This document shows positions 59,632-64,000 of a stretch of 64,000 bases of DNA, one piece after another (the stretch's first letter is position 1; each line of letters starts with the position of its first letter). The notes under the pieces were generated by a model. It was not told the DNA's origin and made no database searches. It worked only from the letters and a program-made list of their open reading frames with translations. The DNA is taken from NCBI GenBank assembly GCA_015501055.1, contig JADNYV010000175.1:1-64000 (forward strand), given 5' to 3'. A program made the translations under genes and the position numbers. The DNA comes from Mucidula mucida (taxonomy: Eukaryota; Basidiomycota; Agaricomycetes; Agaricales; Physalacriaceae).

Positions 59632-61603
59632 GCCTGTGATATCAACGCTGGACAACACGTACGTCTTTGCTTCTCATGGTTTGATTATCTTCGAATTGTC
59701 CTTTCTGCAGGCTCGGACTTCTTTATGATGCAGTCCTCATCTCGTCGGCGTGAGTGCCTGGTCACGCTTCTCTTGAAGTTGGGTTCTAATCTTCTTTGGC
59801 TCGTTTAGACTTTATGGAGGTACTCGTTTGGCTGGCATCTCTTTATTCCACCAAGTACTGACTTGCCGTCGCAGCTGGTTGCCTCCAGGCATGGTTCTAC
59901 TTCCGAAAATATAGTCAGCGAGACGCATGGCCTATCAAAGCCACCGTCGGGTTCATTTTACTCTGCGACACAATCCAGATGACGCTTCTCTCTGGTGCGT
60001 GCTTCATCCAAAGAATATGAATCTCGAGCTTATGATGTCCCCTTTAGCATCTGTGTACAAGTACACCGTGACATGTCAGCCAACCTTTCTCACACTAGGT
60101 TCTGGCGCTCATGATTGTGATAGTCCACGGCGACAACGCAGCACTCAACATTATGGAAAGGTTTGCTTCTCCCTCAGCACCGGCGATCACTCGTGCTGAT
60201 GTTCTCTTGCAGAACGCTTCTCATAGAGCTGTTCTTCAGTGGCGCTATCGCACTAGCGACTCAGATGTGCGTGACCCCTCCTTCTATCCTTTCGGACATT
60301 GAGCTAATTCGATCCTCTCAAGGTTCTACTCGTGGCGTATTTTGGTTTGTAGGTGTATACCGTTTCTTTCTTGACGCTCTTCTCATTTCTTGACAGTGAG
60401 CAAGAGCTGGTTCCTTGCGGGTAGTGTTGTACGTTCAACTCCATTTCGACAGCCGACTGCATGACTGATGGTTGATGCAGGCGCTCCTGGGATGGACGTC
60501 ATACTGTGCGTATTTTGACCACTTGTCTGCCCTCTTACCAACTCGACCGTCTCGTATTCAGTGATTCTCTTTGGTATGTCTTTTGGTCTACGTTCCTAAT
60601 TGAAAGGCTTACACTATTATCTAGTCTATACTATCATCGTGTAAGATTATCTCGATTGGCCCCAAACTGCCCGCTGATCCCTTGAGCAGTCTGAAGTACG
60701 AGTTCTTGACTGACTTGCTGGAACAAGTCGTGAGTCTTGATGTAGTTGTCTTGATATTATCCTGACTTTGTTCCTCAGCCGATGTCAACTACTCTGAACG
60801 CATTCGGTGCCGCATGTGGTTCGCTTTTCCGTTATGACGTTCCGGCCGTTGCCTGAAAGGACTCCGTAGATCTGGCAATCACTGTCATCATGGTGCTGTA
60901 CCTCGAGAAATCCAAGACTGGCTTCAGAAAGGTTGGTCCCGCCACTATACGCAGACATCAGATTACTCATAGGTGCAGAGCACGGACATGATCAATCGCT
61001 TGATTATCTTCACTTTCAATACAGGTGGGAGCGATGTTTCTACGTCGCTATCGGCAATTGAATATGATTTCGGTGGCTAGGCATACCCACAACCATATGC
61101 GCGCTCATGTCATTGATTTGCGTTAGTTTTCCCTAGTCTCCGTTGCCAGACTAGTGCTGACTTTGAGATAGTTGAACGCCATCCCGAGCACATTCCTTTA
61201 CATCTTCTTCTACCTCATCAGTGAGTGTAACGTAGTTCCAAATCCCAGCTCCGCCGCTGACTCGGCCTTTCTTGATAGTGGGTCGATGTAAGTCCAGTAA
61301 TAGATACAACGCGTCAGTTGGCTCACTTCTTATGCAGTCTACACAAACTCTATTCTTGTGACTCTAAACTCGAGAGACTACATCCGCGACGGACGTCGTT
61401 CAGAAGGCTCCGCAAGTAACGATATATCCATGAATGGATTCGGAACCACAGGAGCGTTTGGAAACAGTGGCGGTCGGGGCATCGTGAGCGCACCTTCTTC
61501 GGGCACTGAACGCCTGTTTGATTTGTTTGATGGTGATAGGCGAACCCCCGCACTGGACCTCAGGAGATATCCATTCGTATCGACACAAACCACCACCAAG
61601 TAG
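59630..61603 (+). CDS. DUF6534-type multi-pass membrane protein
   Basis: Family of basidiomycete integral membrane proteins with about seven helices and no known function. Many very short exons were read: MPVISTLDNT, LGLLYDAVLISSA, then YFRKYSQRDAWPIKATVGFI, LLCDTIQMTLLSA, TLLIELFFSGAIALATQ, ending with MINRLIIFTFNTG, AIPSTFLYIFFYLI and YTNSILVTLNSRDYIRDGR. The NTG and LNSR-type blocks are family hallmarks. Introns are 45-60 nt, and only some are resolved. The last exon either ends at 61603 or splices on toward about 61790. The cytosolic tail is Gly/Ser-rich. Confidence 0.75.
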
Positions 61604-62372
61604 GTTTACGATTTTTCTAGTCGAATTGTACAATTCACTGATGTCGTGTCTTACCAGGAGGCTGGAATGTACTCGAAGGAGTATCCTGAAGAGCACCAAT
61701 CCGGGAAACCAGTGGCTGTTTAAAATATTTAGATTACCAACCTACGATACTCAGTGTAGCTTTGATTATAAGTACATGCCTAGTGTCTTGCATTGAATAG
61801 AGTTTTAAGTGAATATGGCTTGAGCTCGAACCCTTGTTCACAGGCGTCGATGAAATTATGAAGGAATGATGCCATCTGCCCGCCATTTGTGCAGTAGGTA
61901 GGTACCTGGCCATGTCCGCCCGAAATTGACCGCGTTTCGACCGGATTTGGGGAGATATTCTGAATATAACACGTTCACAGCTCAAGCGGTGAACTCCTTT
62001 TCGGGCGTTATCCCGATCGGGCCGTTTACCCCTTAAGTTCCAACCAACCTTCGTTTGAGGGCTCTCCTCTTCCAATAACGTCAATCAGGTTGTCGTCCAA
62101 ATAGCAGCTATCGCTTGTTGTCAAGGAATAAATCGCGTTTTTAGACACCCCATAGGGAGCCCGGATGCAGGCGTTCGTGGCAGGTTCTCGTCCTCCTTCT
62201 GTCTTTTACTGACGTTACTACAGATCACAAGAAATCAAGCTACCCCTTTGCCGTCCGCTGTAGACCTTCACCGATTGGTCCCTAAAGATCAATTTTATGG
62301 AGGTCCGGGCCCAATGTATACCTATAACAGGCGTTGGAGCTCGAAATTTTGGCTCAATATTTCCCTTCTGTC
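61604..62372. other. Intergenic interval
   Basis: 3' flank of the membrane protein gene and upstream region of the P450; nothing recognised. Confidence 0.45.
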
Positions 62373-64000
62373 ATGCTTTCAGCGACAGACACCGCGTTGC
62401 TCTTCCTCGGCTGTGCGATTGTTGTGCTATGGTTCAACAAGAAGACGGTGCCTAAACCTCCGGGTCCGCCAGGTCTTCCCATAATCGGGAATCTTCTTGA
62501 TATGCCCAGTGGACGCGACTGGGAGGTCTTTGGGCGATGGGGGGAGACGTATGGTTAGTCTTAGTCTCCCATCTCCTTTGCGATAGATCTCATCGACCTC
62601 TAGGACCTCTTCTATCTCTGACCGTTGGGCCGACAACTGTTGTGGTAATTAACACCTACAAAAAGGCGCAAGAAATACTGGACAAGAAAGGACCTATCTA
62701 TTCTTCTCGTCCTTATGTCGCGATGGCTGGAGACCTCATGGGGTGGCAGAAGTCAACGGGGCTGCTGGTATACGGCCCAGACTTGACGAAGACGAGGTAG
62801 TTTTCCGTTTACTATGCGTACTCGAAAGGTGTCTGAGATGTCCAGGAAACTATTTCACCAGGAGCTTGGCAGCGCAACAGCCGTCCGTTCTTTCTGGCCC
62901 CAAGAAGAGTTCCAAGCGCGGAAGTTCCTAGAGTTATGCACTGACCATCCTGAACGCCTAAGGGATAATTGCTTCCAGTAAGGATCTTGTCATACAGATA
63001 CACGATATCGGTAACCTGAGTGATGCAGACACGCTGGTGCCATCATTTTTCGAATCGCGTACGGCTACACAGCAAAGAACTACGATGACGAGTGGATCGC
63101 CACTACAAATGCTGCCATGCACACTTTCAACATGGTGAGTTCTCTTCGGTCCGTGCTTGATACACGAGTAACGTACTCCAGGCTGCTGCTCCAGGCGCCT
63201 TCCTGGTTAATCAACTTCCTTTCTGTATGTTTCCTTTCAACTTCCATGTACCATATCACCAACCTCATCAAGTGCGCCACTTACCCAACTGGTTCCCCGG
63301 CACGGATTTCAAGCGAAAGGCTCGGGAATGGGCGCCTCAATACCTTGACATGATTGGCATACCCTTCGATTTCGTCAAACAAGGAATAGTGAGTATTGAT
63401 CCTCAATTGTCTCATCTTGTTCTAATTTCTCAGGCCTCCGGAACTGCTGAAGATTCCTTTACTGCCAAATGGCTGAAACGGAAGCTGTCATTAGAAGATG
63501 AAGAAATCCTCCGTCATGGATCTGGAGCGATGCTTGGAGGTATTTTCCATCGCTCGTAATGAAACGCTCCTTAACATTTATAACCTGTTCAGCCGGCTCT
63601 GAAACTGTTCGTGCTGCTCTATCTCGAGTCGTATTTGTTTCTCACCTCACGGCGTAGACCGCGATCACAATCCACTGTTTCTTTTTGATGATGGCGCTGC
63701 ATCCCGAGGTCCAGAAGAAAGCCCAGGCAGAAGTTGATGCCATTTGCGGTCGTGAACGCTTGCCGCATTTCGGAGATAGGGAACACCTACCATACTTGGA
63801 GGCTCTGATCAAGGAAGTGACGCGAATGCATCCTTCTGTTCCCTCTGGTGAGTCGGATACCGCTCGTTGAGATTTAGGACATGACCCTAACGCGACAAAC
63901 CTATAGGCATTCCTCACACTACCACCGAGGACGATGTTCATGACGATTACTACATTCCCAAGGGCACTATCGTTATCGCGAACATCTGGTGCGTTGACTG
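62373..64000 (+). CDS. Cytochrome P450 monooxygenase, 3' end beyond window
   Basis: Microsomal P450 of the fungal multigene type. First exons: 62373-62553, 62604-62796, 62846 onward. The N-terminal anchor is MLSATDTALLFLGCAIVVLW. The Pro-rich hinge KPPGPPGLPIIGNLLDMP follows, then SLTVGPTTVVVINTYKKAQE. Later exons carry AKNYDDEWIATTNAAMHTFN, LRHLPNWFPGTDFKRKAREW, the I-helix motif AGSETT formed across introns near 63594-63660, and the ExxR helix ALIKEVTRMHPSVPSG. IPHTTTEDDVHDDYYIPKGT follows. The heme-binding Cys region lies outside the window. The substrate is unknown. It resembles O-methylsterigmatocystin-oxidoreductase-like mushroom P450s, which is a general impression only. Confidence 0.9.

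Overview
The window is nuclear DNA of a basidiomycete fungus, most likely a wood- or litter-decaying Agaricomycete. The evidence is compact genes with many introns of about 45-55 nt, F-box proteins, a DUF6534-type membrane protein, a KDZ (CxC2) transposase, chromodomain Ty3/gypsy retrotransposons and, most telling, a class II fungal heme peroxidase with a complete Mn(II) site. That peroxidase family is restricted to Agaricomycetes.

Layout. 0.3-14.5 kb is a conserved single-copy block: DPM1 (-), two F-box genes, the eEF2 chaperone HGH1 (+), a secreted Ala/Asn-rich repeat protein (+), mitochondrial monothiol glutaredoxin GRX5 (-) and two tandem short-chain dehydrogenases (+). 15.6-22.1 kb is a very young chromovirus-type Ty3/gypsy element on the minus strand, with 529-bp LTRs, an ACCGG target duplication, and a primer-binding site that matches its own 5' RNA end. 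22.2-37.5 kb is an accessory block of lineage-restricted genes: a 921-aa protein, two proteins with RNase H1 N-terminal (viroplasmin-like) folds, several orphan genes and a KDZ transposase gene interrupted by stops. 37.8-48.3 kb is retrotransposon debris: a second gypsy family with internal deletions, then a second, decayed copy of the chromovirus that sits inside fragments of an older copy of the same family. 48.7-64 kb returns to genic DNA. It holds two intron-rich paralogues carrying only the MUS81 N-terminal helix-hairpin-helix domain. Between them lie a GPI-type GH13 enzyme, a broken F-box gene and a short manganese peroxidase. After them come a DUF6534 membrane protein and a cytochrome P450 cut by the window end.

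How the genes work together. The conserved genes cover ER mannose donor synthesis, eEF2 folding, mitochondrial Fe-S assembly and oxidoreduction. The peroxidase, GH13 enzyme and P450 fit the cell-wall and lignin lifestyle of such fungi. Splice structures for HGH1, the Ala-rich protein, GRX5, both SDRs, the 921-aa gene, the smaller RNase H1-like gene, both MUS81-like genes, the GH13 gene and the peroxidase were traced by hand and keep phase throughout. Many other frames, including the probably essential DPM1, are broken by single-base indels, often in homopolymers. Part of the apparent decay may therefore be assembly error.
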